Shown piece by piece: positions 63,601-64,000 of a stretch of 64,000 nt of DNA. The position numbers and the translations under genes were made by a program. Each line of letters begins with the position of its first letter. Within the stretch, counting starts at the first letter, position 1. The notes beneath the pieces are model-generated. The model was not told the DNA's origin, ran no database searches, and saw nothing but the letters and a program-made list of their open reading frames with translations. Origin of the DNA: Clusia tigrina (taxonomy: Eukaryota > Arthropoda > Insecta > Diptera > Clusiidae); NCBI GenBank assembly GCA_920105625.2, contig OV050033.1, positions 93,250,280-93,314,279 on the forward strand. Reading direction: 5' to 3'.

Positions 63601-64000
63601 AAAGCTGTGCTACCCTTGAGTCCCAAATCAAACACTGATAAAACTTCAAATGGCCCTAACTTCTATACGGTACATTCTACACCTACCAAAGTTTGCAACA
63701 TTCAAATGCTTGTAACTTTTTACTGGAGCGTCATAAAACCTTGAAATTTTGTAACAATAAAATACTCGAGCTTCTTGTCAATTTAAGCAATCGCTCAAAG
63801 CTGTGCTACCCTTGAGTCCCAAATCAAACACTGATAAAGTTTCAAATGGCCCTAACTTCTATATGGTATGTCCTACACCTATCAAATTGTGCAACATACA
63901 AATGCTTGTAACTTTTTACTGGAGCGTCATTAAACCTTGAAATTTTCTAACAATAAAGTACTCGAGCCTCTTGTCAATTTAAGCTATCGCTCAAAGCTAT
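60655..64000 (+). repeat. Terminal stretch of ordinary satellite units
   Basis: About 17 units without foreign DNA. Variants already seen upstream recur in new neighbourhoods (gctcgaagc with aacttaaaatgg near 61835; acatattaatg with cataaatcc near 62524; tcaaattgtgcaac near 63880). Private changes include tctaaacgttgcg near 60919, cttgtatacgg near 61309 and acctaaaaaaatttgc near 62702. The array runs past the window edge in mid-unit. Confidence 0.85.

Larger units (their letters stand above)
1..64000 (+). repeat. 196-bp tandem satellite array filling the whole window
   Basis: The same unit recurs every 196 bp; early unit starts are 183, 379, 575 and 771. Fixed landmarks in order are cctcttgtcaattt (position 1), tatcgctcaaagct (about 20), ctacccttgagtccc (36), caaatggccctaacttct (73), tacggtacgtcc (92), atcaaagtttgcaacat (111), actttttactggagcgtca (141), ccttgaaattttgtaac (165) and aataaagtactcgag (182). 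A hand consensus has 74 G+C of 196 (about 38%). All units lie in the same orientation. Most are exactly 196 bp; exceptions are one-base variants (197 bp with aatgttttg near 1881 and 4232; 195 bp with tgtaattttta, for example 2732-2926) and a few deletions listed separately. The unit length is close to a nucleosome repeat, which fits constitutive heterochromatin; centromere function is inference only. I found no gene anywhere in it. Confidence 0.98.

Noticed and set aside
1..64000. CRISPR array
   Set aside because: Repeats are directly adjacent 196-bp units without unique spacers, and no cas gene is present.

Overview
The window is a single tandem satellite array with no supportable gene. A 196-bp monomer (about 38% GC by my count of a hand consensus) repeats head-to-tail in one orientation from the first base to the last. 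That is about 322 monomer equivalents once the only foreign DNA, two copies of a 463-bp insertion, is set aside. For positions inside a monomer I count its first base as the start of cctcttgtcaattt. No inverted monomer, rRNA, tRNA, CRISPR array, telomere repeat or intact transposon ORF is visible. A homogeneous array of this length, nucleosome-sized units, layered higher-order repeats and an LTR-type insertion point to nuclear eukaryotic heterochromatin. A plant is the most likely source (inference: nucleosome-scale satellite plus a copia-like polypurine tract in the insertion). Species and centromeric versus subtelomeric position cannot be told from the sequence.

Layout. (1) 1-5278: a 12-monomer higher-order repeat (2352 bp) in two clear copies, 575-2926 and 2927-5278, after a deleted first monomer. 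(2) 4276-11845: a tandem duplication of a 3785-bp block. Each copy carries the same LTR-derived insertion (6145-6607 and 9930-10392) between 5-bp direct repeats ggccc. (3) 11846-17394: a mosaic that reuses part of the 12-mer and contains a monomer triplication. (4) 17395-20530: a tandem 8-mer duplication. (5) 20531-31000: four copies of a cassette of about ten monomers, spaced 20, 10 and 15 monomers apart. (6) 31001-42169: a 23-monomer displacement repeat and a tandem 3-mer duplication. (7) 42170-57640: a block of about 6.1 kb repeated 9.2-9.4 kb downstream. (8) 56275-60654: recent 7-mer and 5-mer tandem duplications, then ordinary array to the window end.

How it works together. Nearly every displacement between matching variant monomers is a whole number of 196-bp units, apart from small private indels. 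This is the mark of in-register unequal crossing-over or gene conversion. No single higher-order period rules the window: displacements of 1, 2, 3, 5, 7, 8, 10, 12, 15, 20, 23 and 47-48 monomers coexist, so the array is a record of overlapping amplification events. The short open frames of 61-76 codons are by-products of the satellite. Those I checked inside it begin at TTG or GTG, and they recur wherever the same pair of variant monomers recurs.
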